Positions 19,691-29,752 are shown, counted from the stretch's first letter. The stretch is DNA of 43,585 nt from an uncultured SAR86 cluster bacterium (GCA_902514105.1 CABXPU010000008.1:1-43585), one strand, 5' to 3'. Translations and numbers: made by a program. The notes: a model not told the origin generated them from the sequence alone.

Positions 19691-22594
19691 ATGAGTTCAA
19701 GTATTTATAAAAAATTATTAGGATTTTCTTTTCTAATTCTTATCACTTCAAGCTTTAGTGCTAATATTATCGCAGCAGAATCTGATGCTGCAGTTTTAGA
19801 AGAGATTGTTGTTACATCTCAAAGAACAGAGCAAAGTCTTCAAGATGTGCCTATAGCTGTTACAGCTTTAACGCCACAAATGCTAGAAGACCAACAAATT
19901 GAGGATGGTTCAGACCTTCAATTAGTTACGCCAAGTTTAAGTTTCCAAGGCTCTGACTCAGGTGGTGGATCTTTTAATATTAGAGGTATAACAAATTTAG
20001 CTGTTTCTGCTACTGCTGAAAGTGGAGTTGAAACACACATAAATGATTTACCTGTTGGTTCTTACACTATGCAAGATGGTGAATTTTTTGATATGGAGCG
20101 TATTGAGGTTTTAAGAGGACCTCAAGGTACTTTATATGGAAAGAATTCAGTGGGTGGAGCTATCAACTTAATTACTGCCAGACCGGTACTCGGAGAAACT
20201 CTAGCAAGCGTTAAAGTAGAGACAGGTAGTTACAATCTTAGAAAACTTAAAACTATGGTCAATTTCCCTCTTGGCGATAAAGTTGGAGTTAGATTAGCTA
20301 CTTCTAGTACTACTCGTGATGGAGATATTAAGAATATTTATTCTAAGTCAACAGTTAGTCATATCAATAATAGAGACAACGAAGCATGGAGATTTACAAT
20401 TGCTTGGGATGTAAATGATGATACTGATATTACTTTTGTTCATGATGCATACGATGAAGATTCAATGCGTCATTATGTAAATAATGCCTATTGTCAAAGA
20501 GACCCATCTTTAGTATTTGGTTGTACACCAGGCGGAGCATTAGTTCATGAGTTAACTCATCCAATGGCTACTTATGTTGAAAACTTAGCTATTTTGACAG
20601 GTATCTTAGATTTTACTCCAGTGACAGATATGTCAGGAGCTCCACAGGGCTTTTGGGAAGCTAACGTTAGAGGATTACCTCGCTACATAGTTGATTCAGA
20701 TATTTCTCAATTAATTATTAACCATAAGGTTAATGATAATTGGGATGCTACTGTTTCAATGATGAGAAAAGATAGAATGTACCAGAGAACTGGTACTTAT
20801 GTTTCTGAAGAAATGGATAAGTTACGTTTTAAAGATAACCCATATTTCCCAGGTGGTTATGTGCCAATGAGTGGATACGGACCAGAATGTAATATTGATG
20901 ATGGAACTTTTGGTGTCTATGGCGGATGTATTACAGATGTTATGAATTATCCAGATGGATTTGATAGACAATATAATCCAGCTACAGAAAGAGAAGTATA
21001 CGAAGCAAGAATGCAATCTAGTTTTGATGGCGATATGAACTTCTTATTTGGTGCTATCCATACTGTAGGCAGAGGTCTTAGTATTTATGATATTGCTGCT
21101 AACGGTTTAGATGCTTTAGCATTAGTTCCTCCTACATTGTTAACAGGCTTTCCTCAAGGAGCTGTGCAGTTATATGCCCCGCTGTATAGATCTAGTACTA
21201 TTTCAGCGAATAGAAGTAACGCACTATTTGGAGAAGTTTATTATCAAGCATCAGAAACAACTAAATACACTGTTGGTTTAAGACATACTCAAGATTATAA
21301 GGAGCAATATGGAAGGTCTCCATTCTTAAGTCAGCCTGGGTTTGGTAGTGCTGGCGGAGGTTTTACTCCATTACCAGGTACCTCTTTGCCTGAATTTGGT
21401 GATTCTTGGTATGGTGCTGGTGCTGTTGGTGATCCTGAAGTTAGTTATGAAAATACCACAGGAAGATTTGTGGTTGATCATATATTAAATGACACCACTA
21501 TGGTTTATGCGAGCATTTCACAAGGATTTAAAGGCGGTGGATTTAACCCTCCATTAGACCCTGCTAAATATCCTGATACTCCTCAAGTATTCCCTTCAAC
21601 AGACTTGAAAGCGCTTGAATTTGGTATTAAAACAGACTTCCCTGAAAAAGGAATGAGATTAAATGCATCTGCATATATTTATGATGCAGCTGATTATCAG
21701 GTTACAAAAATTATAGCTAAAACAAGAGTTAACGAAGGTGTTGATGTAACAATGAGCGGTGTTGAAGCTGAATTCTTATGGATTCCGCCTTCAGCTCCAA
21801 ATTGGAAAATCAATGCTGGAATAAGTTATGAAAATTCAGAAGTGGCTGACGGAACTTTCTTACTAAACCCAGTTAATGCCGATCTATGTTTAACTACTGG
21901 ATGTGGCGACTGGCATATGATGAAAGACGCAGCTGACTCTGAAGTCTTTGTCGTAAGAAAAGATGTTGCTGCTGCAATTTTCCAAACATGGTTAGCAGGC
22001 GGATGGGCCCCATATGGATTACAAGATGGAATTATTATTCCTGCTGAATTCCACGGGGACAGATCATCAGGTCTTCCTACTCCAGTTAGTTTCCTTCAAA
22101 CTGGTTTAGTCCCAGGTCACTTGCCATCGCTCGCGGTAAGATCATATTATGAACAATATATGGTACCTGCTGTTTGTGCATTGTTAGGATGTAATCCAGC
22201 TGATGTTATTAGCGACGGTTTACTTTCAGATATTAGTGGAAACCAACTTACTCATCCTGAATTAATGGCTAATGTTGGTGTTCAATACACATTAAATACA
22301 TCTGATTACAATATAGATTTCAGACTAGATGCATATACTCAAGGTGAGAGATATACATCTTTATTTAATCTTGAATTTGATAAAGTTGAATCATGGACTG
22401 AATTGAATGCTCAAATTTCAATCACTCCTGTAAGCGAAGACTCAAATTGGCGTATAGATATATATGGCCAAAATATTACTGATGAAGTTAATGTTATGCA
22501 CGTAGGTGAAGCAACAGCTCCATTAGGCTTTAGTAAAGGCATCTGGGCTAGGCCTCAGGCTACATACGGTATGCGCCTTTCATATAATTTCTAA
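19691..22594 (+). CDS. TonB-dependent receptor
   Basis: 'LEEIVVTSQRTEQSLQDVPIAVTAL' plug, 'RIEVLRGPQGTLYGKNSVGGAINLITARP', terminal aromatic 'MRLSYNF'. Confidence 0.95.
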   Translation: MSSSIYKKLLGFSFLILITSSFSANIIAAESDAAVLEEIVVTSQRTEQSLQDVPIAVTALTPQMLEDQQIEDGSDLQLVTPSLSFQGSDSGGGSFNIRGITNLAVSATAESGVETHINDLPVGSYTMQDGEFFDMERIEVLRGPQGTLYGKNSVGGAINLITARPVLGETLASVKVETGSYNLRKLKTMVNFPLGDKVGVRLATSSTTRDGDIKNIYSKSTVSHINNRDNEAWRFTIAWDVNDDTDITFVHDAYDEDSMRHYVNNAYCQRDPSLVFGCTPGGALVHELTHPMATYVENLAILTGILDFTPVTDMSGAPQGFWEANVRGLPRYIVDSDISQLIINHKVNDNWDATVSMMRKDRMYQRTGTYVSEEMDKLRFKDNPYFPGGYVPMSGYGPECNIDDGTFGVYGGCITDVMNYPDGFDRQYNPATEREVYEARMQSSFDGDMNFLFGAIHTVGRGLSIYDIAANGLDALALVPPTLLTGFPQGAVQLYAPLYRSSTISANRSNALFGEVYYQASETTKYTVGLRHTQDYKEQYGRSPFLSQPGFGSAGGGFTPLPGTSLPEFGDSWYGAGAVGDPEVSYENTTGRFVVDHILNDTTMVYASISQGFKGGGFNPPLDPAKYPDTPQVFPSTDLKALEFGIKTDFPEKGMRLNASAYIYDAADYQVTKIIAKTRVNEGVDVTMSGVEAEFLWIPPSAPNWKINAGISYENSEVADGTFLLNPVNADLCLTTGCGDWHMMKDAADSEVFVVRKDVAAAIFQTWLAGGWAPYGLQDGIIIPAEFHGDRSSGLPTPVSFLQTGLVPGHLPSLAVRSYYEQYMVPAVCALLGCNPADVISDGLLSDISGNQLTHPELMANVGVQYTLNTSDYNIDFRLDAYTQGERYTSLFNLEFDKVESWTELNAQISITPVSEDSNWRIDIYGQNITDEVNVMHVGEATAPLGFSKGIWARPQATYGMRLSYNF

Positions 22595-22610
22595 CATAGA
22601 AAGAAAATTA

Positions 22611-22638
22611 AAAAGCCCTGCAGATGCGGGGCTTTTTT
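22611..22638 (+). terminator. Rho-independent terminator after TonB receptor
   Basis: AAAAGCCC-TGCAGATGCG-GGGCTTTTTTTT. Confidence 0.88.
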
Positions 22639-22660
22639 TTATCTAGAGTAAAATAACAAT

Positions 22661-23566
22661 ATGAAGGAATTCTTTGGTATCTTGTTAATTATAGTAACGC
22701 TGTGGATTAGCTCTCCGATAGTAGCAATATTTTTAGGCATCAGTTATTCAATTGGTTTTAATCTCCATCAAGATTTTATTACCAAATCTATTGGATCTAG
22801 ATTACTCCAAATCGGAATAGTTCTGCTTGGATTTACAATATCTATAACTAAAGCATTTGAGGTAGCAAGTATTTATTTACCTTCTATCTCCTTCTTAGTT
22901 TTATTTACTTTTTTTATTGGAATCTTATTAGGGAAAATAATTGGTGTTGATAAAAAACTTTCTATACTTATTGCATCTGGAGCTGCAATATGTGGAGCAA
23001 CTGCTATGGCAGCAGTGGCACCAATATTAAAAGCAAAACCTCAAGATTTATTAACAGCCATAACGATCATCTTCTTATTAAATGCAACGGCGATAATTAT
23101 TTTTCCTTTAATAGGGAATTTTTTGGATTTATCTCAAAATGAATTTGGTGCATGGGTTGCCATGGCTATTCATGATACTAGCTCGGTTATTGGCGCTGCT
23201 ATGATTTATGGAGATGCTGCTACTGAGTCAGCAGCAACACTTAAGCTTGGTAGAACACTATGGCTTATTCCCTTAGTAATATTTTTATCATTACAGTATA
23301 AAAACAATGATCAAAGTAGAACTAAGTTACCAATCTTTGTATTATTTTTTGTTATTGCGATCTCACTTGGGTCTTATTTTAATTTTAGTGATGAAATAAT
23401 CTCAACTATAAGAATTATAAGTCACTCTTTTCTTTTGATTGGTTTGTTTTGTATAGGAACTCAGATAAATAAAGATGCATTATCCAATATTTCAGTGAAG
23501 CCTTTACAGTTATCATTAATTTTATGGCTAATAGTTATATTAGCTTCTTACTTGGTTGTAGTTTAA
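22661..23566 (+). CDS. YeiH/UPF0324 family putative sulfate exporter-like membrane protein
   Basis: 'LLQIGIVLLGFTIS', 'ASGAAICGATAMAAVAPILKA', 'AIHDTSSVIGAAMIYG'. Confidence 0.9.
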   Translation: MKEFFGILLIIVTLWISSPIVAIFLGISYSIGFNLHQDFITKSIGSRLLQIGIVLLGFTISITKAFEVASIYLPSISFLVLFTFFIGILLGKIIGVDKKLSILIASGAAICGATAMAAVAPILKAKPQDLLTAITIIFLLNATAIIIFPLIGNFLDLSQNEFGAWVAMAIHDTSSVIGAAMIYGDAATESAATLKLGRTLWLIPLVIFLSLQYKNNDQSRTKLPIFVLFFVIAISLGSYFNFSDEIISTIRIISHSFLLIGLFCIGTQINKDALSNISVKPLQLSLILWLIVILASYLVVV

Positions 23567-23576
23567 AGATAAAAAA

Positions 23577-24077
23577 CTAAATAGAAGCGATTATATTATC
23601 AACAACCGAATCAATATCTTGAGAGCCATCAATCTTTATATGAGACCATTTTAGATACAACTTAGTTCTTTGAGAAAAAACATCTTCTGGTGATTTATCA
23701 TTTGGCTCAGCGAAGCCTCTATTTGAGTAGTCACCAACTCTTTGCATGACCACATCAATGGGTATATCAAGATATATAATTAAAGAATTGTGACTAAGAA
23801 ATTCCATAGCTTTTTCGCTATAAACTGCACTTCCGCCAGTAGCTAAAACACTATTAGTAATATTACAATCAAGAATTATATTCTCTTCTTTAGCTCTCAG
23901 CTCAAGGTAACCTTCATTATCTAGGATTGACTGAATAGTTGATTTATTTTCACTCTCAATAAGATGATCACTATCTTGAAAGTTAAGATCTAATTTTGAT
24001 GCTAACTTTCCCCCAATAGTAGTTTTCCCTGAGCCAGGCATGCCAATTAAAGAAATATTAATTATCTTTTTATTCAA
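23577..24077 (-). CDS. Shikimate kinase-like P-loop kinase
   Basis: Walker A 'GMPGSGKTT', 'QDSDHLIE', 'YLELRAKEE', 'VLATGGSAV', lid 'RGFAEP'. TTG start. Confidence 0.8.
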   Translation of the reverse strand: MNKKIINISLIGMPGSGKTTIGGKLASKLDLNFQDSDHLIESENKSTIQSILDNEGYLELRAKEENIILDCNITNSVLATGGSAVYSEKAMEFLSHNSLIIYLDIPIDVVMQRVGDYSNRGFAEPNDKSPEDVFSQRTKLYLKWSHIKIDGSQDIDSVVDNIIASI

Positions 24078-24078
24078 A

Positions 24079-24207
24079 TCATAACTCCCATGATCTAGAT
24101 ATATCTAGACCTTCATTAGTTATAGAGGTGATTTCAGGAAAATTAGCAATAGCTTTAGCTGCATATCTACCCATTCCTCCACTACCACCTAAACATAAAA
24201 CTTTCAT
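24079..24207 (-). pseudogene. Truncated N-terminal stub of a saccharopine dehydrogenase-like Rossmann protein
   Basis: Reverse strand translates to MKVLCLGGSGGMGRYAAKAIANFPEITSITNEGLDISRSWEL*: GGxGGMGR dinucleotide-binding start, then stop after 42 aa; RBS-like AAAGGAATT upstream. Confidence 0.65.
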
Positions 24208-24286
24208 ATAATTCCTTTAAAAAGTTAAACAATTATAAGGCATTATTTAATACCAAAAGACAATATATGCTAAAGGTTATAAAATT

Positions 24287-24673
24287 ATGCTTATGATTAT
24301 TCTATTGGGCTATCTATACCTTTTTCATGCCATCTTAATTCTTGCTTTACTAACTTTTAATTACCACCTGACGGGGTGGCTTATTATGCAGAAGAATAAA
24401 AAAATTTATATTAGATTAGAAGCATTCTTTGTTTTTATAACAGCTTTTGTTCTTTTTAATTCATCTCCATTAAATTGGGTTGTAGGCATATTAATGCTCT
24501 TTCATTTAATTGGAGTGGGCACGTTGCTTTTTAATGCAGACAGTTTTTATGGATCTATAGAAGAATTTTATGAGCTGACTTCGCAGAAGAATATATTAGA
24601 ACTTTTAACGGTCTTTACACTTAGTCTTTCAGGTTTCTTAGTTCTATACTCCCCTTTAATAATTGGTTCATAA
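24287..24673 (+). CDS. Small multi-TM membrane protein, unknown
   Basis: 128 aa hydrophobic ORF, 6 bp upstream of the 5-alpha-reductase-like gene. Confidence 0.65.
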   Translation: MLMIILLGYLYLFHAILILALLTFNYHLTGWLIMQKNKKIYIRLEAFFVFITAFVLFNSSPLNWVVGILMLFHLIGVGTLLFNADSFYGSIEEFYELTSQKNILELLTVFTLSLSGFLVLYSPLIIGS

Positions 24674-24679
24674 ATTATC

Positions 24680-25429
24680 ATGAGCTCTTTTTATATTTTC
24701 TCAATTACTTGGATTGTTATAGCATTTATTATTTTTTGTTCTCTATTTTTCGTAGTAGTTCCCTACGGAAGACATATTAAGCAAGGTTGGGGTCCTGAAC
24801 TATCAGCTCGACTAGCATGGATACTAATGGAATCTCCTTGTGTGATATTAATGCTAGCTCTAGCTTTTTCAGCTTTTGAATATTTAAATTATGTACACAT
24901 AGTTTTTTTAATAATGTGGCTTACTCACTATATTCATAGAACTTTTATATGGCCCTACAAAGTTAATATGGAAGATAAAAAGATGCCACTAGCTATAGCC
25001 TTATCAGGCTTCTTTTTTAATATTGTTAATGTATCGCTTCAAGCTTTTTGGATATTTTATTTTGCCAGTTATCCAAACGATTGGCTTACTTCTTCTATAT
25101 TTTTGTTAGGTTTATCTATATTTGTTGTAGGTTTTTATATCAATATTAAATCGGATTATATTTTAATTAACCTTAGGAAAGAGAAGGGTAATGGTTATCA
25201 TATCCCCAATGGATTCTTATATAAATATATCTCATCACCTAATTATTTTGGCGAGATGATTGAATGGTTTGGATGGGCTATTCTTACTTGGAGTCTTTCA
25301 GGCTTTGTTTTCTTTTTATGGACTGTTGCAAATCTTTTCCCAAGAGCAATAGCAAACCATCATTGGTACAAAAAAGAATTTAAAGATTACCCTGAATCCA
25401 GGAAGGCAATTTTGCCTTGGACTGTATAG
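24680..25429 (+). CDS. Steroid 5-alpha-reductase (SRD5A)/DUF1295-like integral membrane protein
   Basis: 'SPNYFGEMIEWFGWAILTWSL' and 'PRAIANHHWYKKEFKDYPESRKAILPW' are SRD5A C-terminal motifs. Confidence 0.85.
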   Translation: MSSFYIFSITWIVIAFIIFCSLFFVVVPYGRHIKQGWGPELSARLAWILMESPCVILMLALAFSAFEYLNYVHIVFLIMWLTHYIHRTFIWPYKVNMEDKKMPLAIALSGFFFNIVNVSLQAFWIFYFASYPNDWLTSSIFLLGLSIFVVGFYINIKSDYILINLRKEKGNGYHIPNGFLYKYISSPNYFGEMIEWFGWAILTWSLSGFVFFLWTVANLFPRAIANHHWYKKEFKDYPESRKAILPWTV

Positions 25430-25453
25430 AGCTAGCTTAAGAAGCAATTAAGG

Positions 25454-25606
25454 CTAGGCCTTTTTCTTTTTTTTGGCTTTTCTTAATTTTCTGAATAAAT
25501 TTTCTTTTTGACTTGCAGTAATCTGTTTTATAGATCTGCGTCTTTTACTAGCTTGCTCTGATTTAGCTGTACGTTCTGCTTTATTAATTAATATCTCCCG
25601 AAACAT
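25454..25606 (-). CDS. Possible 50-aa Lys/Arg-rich small protein
   Basis: Reverse-strand MFREILINKAERTAKSEQASKRRRSIKQITASQKENLFRKLRKAKKKKKA*; below the ORF-track size cutoff; no strong RBS. Confidence 0.35.
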   Translation of the reverse strand: MFREILINKAERTAKSEQASKRRRSIKQITASQKENLFRKLRKAKKKKKA

Positions 25607-25678
25607 TAAAAAATTTATGCTTACTTATAAGTATAATATCAAATTTTTTAGTAAATAGTTCTACAATAGAATTAATTT

Positions 25679-26980
25679 ATGATGGAAGTTCCTATATCGA
25701 CCCCCCAAAAGGCAATTATTGTTCAAATAGAAGTTGCTTCATTACAAAAAGAACAATCTGCCATTAATGCTTTTACAGAGTTTAAAGAGCTATCAAAATC
25801 TTCAGGAGTTACTATCTTAGAAGAGATATCAGGCAAACAAGATGTACCTTTATCTAGCAATTTCCTTAAAAAGGGAAAAATAGAAGAAATAAAAAGGTCT
25901 GTAGAAAGAAATTCTGCTGAAATAGTTATCTTTAATCACTCTTTATCACCTTCTCAAGAAAGGAATCTAGAAAATGCTTTGAATGCTAGGGTTGTAGACA
26001 GGACAGGACTTATTTTAGATATTTTTGCATCAAGAGCTACTTCACACATTGGTAAGCTTCAGGTTGAATTAGCTCAATTAACCCATCTTTCTACTAGATT
26101 AATTAGAGCTTGGACTCATTTAGAAAGGCAAAAGGGGGGAATAGGGCTTCGTGGTCCAGGGGAGACACAATTAGAGACAGATAAGCGTTTAATTAATAAC
26201 AGAATTAAGACAATTAAAGCAAGGCTAAATAAGAGCCACAAACAAAAAAAGATTAATCAATATTCTCGAATGAAGAGTCAAAATAAATTAGTTGCCTTGG
26301 TGGGTTATACCAATGCTGGCAAAACTACTTTATTCAATAGATTAACTAATAATAAGCAATATGCTGCTGATAAATTATTTGCAACTCTTGATTCAGTTAC
26401 AAGGAAGAATATAGACCCCGAACTAAGCTCTATCCTATTCTCTGATACAGTGGGTTTTATTTCAGATTTACCCACTCAATTAATTGAATCCTTTAAAGGA
26501 ACATTAGATGAACTTAAATCAGCTGATTTATTGCTTCATGTAGTAGATATTTCTGATCCTGACTATAGATTTAAGGTTTCTCAAGTAGATATCTTGTTAG
26601 AAGAGTTAGGTATTTCAGAAATACCTCAGATACGTATTAATAATAAGAGTGATCTAAAGGGCTATAAAGATCCAGCCTTAAGATCAAATCAAGATACTCA
26701 AGAAATATGGATTTCTGCAGAAAAAAATCAAGGCTTGGAGTTATTAAGAGAATCCATAAGTAAAATTCTATTTGAAGGTATTTTTAAGGGCTGGATATCA
26801 TTAGAAGCATCGCTAGGGAGTATTCGATCAAAACTTTATAGCATGGGTTGTGTTCTAGAAGAGAATACAAATGATGATGGTTTAATGTTTTTAAATATTA
26901 ATATTGGAAATAATGAATTAAATAATCTATTGGATATAGATGGCTTAAATCTAGTAGGGGAGAATGAGCCACTTATTTAA
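25679..26980 (+). CDS. hflX: GTPase HflX
   Basis: 'GGIGLRGPGETQLETDKR', 'ALVGYTNAGKTTLFNRLT', 'DTVGFISDLPTQLIESFKGTLDE'. Confidence 0.96.
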   Translation: MMEVPISTPQKAIIVQIEVASLQKEQSAINAFTEFKELSKSSGVTILEEISGKQDVPLSSNFLKKGKIEEIKRSVERNSAEIVIFNHSLSPSQERNLENALNARVVDRTGLILDIFASRATSHIGKLQVELAQLTHLSTRLIRAWTHLERQKGGIGLRGPGETQLETDKRLINNRIKTIKARLNKSHKQKKINQYSRMKSQNKLVALVGYTNAGKTTLFNRLTNNKQYAADKLFATLDSVTRKNIDPELSSILFSDTVGFISDLPTQLIESFKGTLDELKSADLLLHVVDISDPDYRFKVSQVDILLEELGISEIPQIRINNKSDLKGYKDPALRSNQDTQEIWISAEKNQGLELLRESISKILFEGIFKGWISLEASLGSIRSKLYSMGCVLEENTNDDGLMFLNINIGNNELNNLLDIDGLNLVGENEPLI

Positions 26981-27025
26981 GTTAAAAAATTGATTCAATG
27001 TATTTATTTAAATAAACTTAGTTAT

Positions 27026-27454
27026 ATGAAAACTCTAAACAATAAACTAGATGCAATAGCAAAACCTCTTTTAGGAATTACTCCATGGTTATTAAGATTA
27101 TCACTTGGTGTAGCATTCTTTCTTCATGGTCTTGGAAAATTACCTCTTCCACCCCAAAGGATGGTTGTAGCTTTTGAGAGCAGAGGTATGCCAATACCTG
27201 ATATTTTAGCTTCCGCAGTATCTATAGGTGAAATGGCAGCAGGAATAGGGATTATTCTTGGCGGTTTTTTCTCAAATCATATAGGCAATCTTATTACCAG
27301 GCTATCTGGCGGGGCAGTGTGCGTTATTATGATAGGAGCTTTTTATTTAGTTCATTCAGAATGGTTTATTACTACTAAATTGTTTCAAACTGAGCAGATT
27401 TTCCTTTTTACTCTAGGTTTATATTTTGCTATTAGAGGCAACTCTAAAGCCTAA
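27026..27454 (+). CDS. DoxX family membrane protein
   Basis: 'LLRLSLGVAFFLHGLGKL', four TM. ATG at 27026 preferred over TTG at 26990. Confidence 0.87.
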   Translation: MKTLNNKLDAIAKPLLGITPWLLRLSLGVAFFLHGLGKLPLPPQRMVVAFESRGMPIPDILASAVSIGEMAAGIGIILGGFFSNHIGNLITRLSGGAVCVIMIGAFYLVHSEWFITTKLFQTEQIFLFTLGLYFAIRGNSKA

Positions 27455-27518
27455 ATAATCAATAAAATCATAAAACCACTTTAAAAATAAAATATTTCTT
27501 TATAAAACTTGTAAATCG

Positions 27519-27539
27519 AAATGATAATGATTATCATTT
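27519..27539. promoter_or_regulatory. Fur box
   Basis: AAATGATAATGATTATCATTT: 10+1+10 perfect palindrome matching the GATAATGATAATCATTATC consensus; 33 bp before the receptor ATG. Confidence 0.88.
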
Positions 27540-27572
27540 ACAATATTTTTATAAATATATGGAGTATTTATT

Positions 27573-29729
27573 ATGAGTATTAATATTAAAGTTTTAAATT
27601 CATTAGCATTTTTAGTGCTATTTAGTGTAACTGCATATGCTGAAATGGATATTGAAACTGTAACTATAGTTGGATCTCAAGAAGATGTAGCTGGATCAGC
27701 AACAGTCCTATCAAATGAAGATTTAACTAAAATGGTCGACACTGACATTCATAAAGTATTGTCTGCAGTGCCCGGTGTATTTGTAAGATCTGAAGAAGGG
27801 TATGGTCTAAGACCAAATATCTCTATAAGAGGTACAGCACCTGATAGATCAAGCAAAGTAACTTTAATGGAAGATGGTGTTCTTATTGCACCAGCTCCTT
27901 ATACATCAGCATCTGCTTATTATTTCCCAACTACAGGAAGGATTCATGCTGTTGAAGTTCTAAAAGGACCATCTTCAATAACACAAGGACCAAGTACTAT
28001 TGGTGGAGCTATTAATATGATTAGTACCCCAATACCTGAGGTTACATCTGGTTCAATAACACAAGAAGTTGGAAGCGATGCTCTTTCTAGAACTCACGTA
28101 ACATATGGTGTAAATTCTGGGAATCTAGGAGCATTACTTGAAGTTCATGAAAACTCAACAGATGGATTTGATAGTATTGCAAACACTTCTGGTAATGGCG
28201 ATACAGGCTTTGATAAGTCTGATATTTTAGCCAAATTAAGATATACATCAGCCATGCATGAATTAACTTTCAAATATCTTGAATTAGACGAGTCATCTGA
28301 TCAAACATATGTTGGTTTAACTCAGTCTAGTTTTAATGCTGATCCAAGAAGAAGATATGGAATGACAAAATATGACCAAATGAATAATGATGGCGAACAA
28401 ACTTCTTTAGCTTATGTTGGAGATTTTGATGTATTTACTCTTAAAGTAACTTCATGGAGTAATGACTATCACAGAGATTGGTTTAAAGTTGATAAAGCTA
28501 ATAGTACCAAAGCTCATGGAGTAGAAGATGGGATAGATGAAGTTATAGCAGCAGCAAATGCTGGAGATACAAATGCTCAAGCTATTCTTGATGGTTCATT
28601 AGCAGTCACTGTTAAGTTAAAACATAATAATAGATTCTATACAAACGAAGGTATGCAACTTAGCTTATCTAAACAGATGGGTAATCATGATCTGACTTTT
28701 GGCTATAGAGATATGGAAGATTCTGAAAGCAGATTACAATCTTATGAATGTACTGATCAAGGTTCAAATGGAAATCTTTCAGCTTTGGCTTCATGCTCAA
28801 CTGGCTTTACAGGAAGTAATAATAGATTAAGAGTAACTCAAGCTACAGCTTGGTTTGTTCAAGATACTATTACTATGGGTGATTTAGCTGTTACTGTTGG
28901 ACACAGATCAGAAGAATTTGATAAAACTGAGTGGAGATGGGATGACGGAGTTCCAACTAGAACACAGTTAAATTCAAGCTATCCAAAAAATTCATCTGGA
29001 GATTATTCAACCACTGGACTTGGAGCAACATATGATATGAGCGATGACCTAAAATTAGTTGCTGGTTTTCATCAAGGTATGTCACCTGTTTTTGGCGGCG
29101 ATGCTGAACAAGCAGATAACATGGAGTTAGGTTTTAGATATTCTAAAGATATGCGAGCTCTAGAAGTAATGTACTTCACAAGCGACTATCAAAATCTAGT
29201 TGGAGTATGTAAAAACTCAAGCGGAGGAGATTGTGACGCTGGAGATACTTTTGACGGTGGAGAGGTTGATGTTAGTGGTATAGAGGTTTCTGCTTCTACT
29301 ATCCTAGAAGGAAATGGAGTTTCATATCCAATGGCACTAACATTGTCTAATACTTCTGCTGAGTTCCAAGAAAGCTTTGATAGTGATTATTGGGGAACGG
29401 TGGCAGCTGGAGATGATATGCCTTACCTTCCTGATCAGCAAATGACAGCTGTTGTTGGTTTTGTTAAAGATACAGGACTAAGTGGAAATATAAGAATTGC
29501 TAAATATGGAAGCACCTGCTCAACGGCTGCATGCGGAATGTATGAAAAAATAGATTCATATACATTTGTTGATTTAAGTTTAAGGAAGAAATTAAACGAC
29601 AAATTTAGTCTATATAGTGTTATGGAGAATGCAACTAATGCTGAAGATATAGTAGCAAGAGCTCCAAAAAATGGTGCTAGATCTCAAAAACCAAGATCAG
29701 TTAAAGTAGGCTTTACCTTTAGCTTCTAG
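27573..29729 (+). CDS. TonB-dependent ferric siderophore/dicitrate receptor, FecA-like
   Basis: 'YGLRPNISIRGTAPDRSSKVTLMEDGVLIAPAPYTSASAYYFPT', 'EVLKGPSSITQGPSTIGGAINMIST'; Fur box upstream. Confidence 0.92.
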   Translation: MSINIKVLNSLAFLVLFSVTAYAEMDIETVTIVGSQEDVAGSATVLSNEDLTKMVDTDIHKVLSAVPGVFVRSEEGYGLRPNISIRGTAPDRSSKVTLMEDGVLIAPAPYTSASAYYFPTTGRIHAVEVLKGPSSITQGPSTIGGAINMISTPIPEVTSGSITQEVGSDALSRTHVTYGVNSGNLGALLEVHENSTDGFDSIANTSGNGDTGFDKSDILAKLRYTSAMHELTFKYLELDESSDQTYVGLTQSSFNADPRRRYGMTKYDQMNNDGEQTSLAYVGDFDVFTLKVTSWSNDYHRDWFKVDKANSTKAHGVEDGIDEVIAAANAGDTNAQAILDGSLAVTVKLKHNNRFYTNEGMQLSLSKQMGNHDLTFGYRDMEDSESRLQSYECTDQGSNGNLSALASCSTGFTGSNNRLRVTQATAWFVQDTITMGDLAVTVGHRSEEFDKTEWRWDDGVPTRTQLNSSYPKNSSGDYSTTGLGATYDMSDDLKLVAGFHQGMSPVFGGDAEQADNMELGFRYSKDMRALEVMYFTSDYQNLVGVCKNSSGGDCDAGDTFDGGEVDVSGIEVSASTILEGNGVSYPMALTLSNTSAEFQESFDSDYWGTVAAGDDMPYLPDQQMTAVVGFVKDTGLSGNIRIAKYGSTCSTAACGMYEKIDSYTFVDLSLRKKLNDKFSLYSVMENATNAEDIVARAPKNGARSQKPRSVKVGFTFSF

Positions 29730-29752
29730 TACTACTAGTACTACAAAATTTT

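Noticed and set aside
29727-29744. TAGTACTACTAGTACTA near-palindrome after FecA-like gene
   Set aside because: Short, low complexity, immediately before a clear terminator; no independent function supported.
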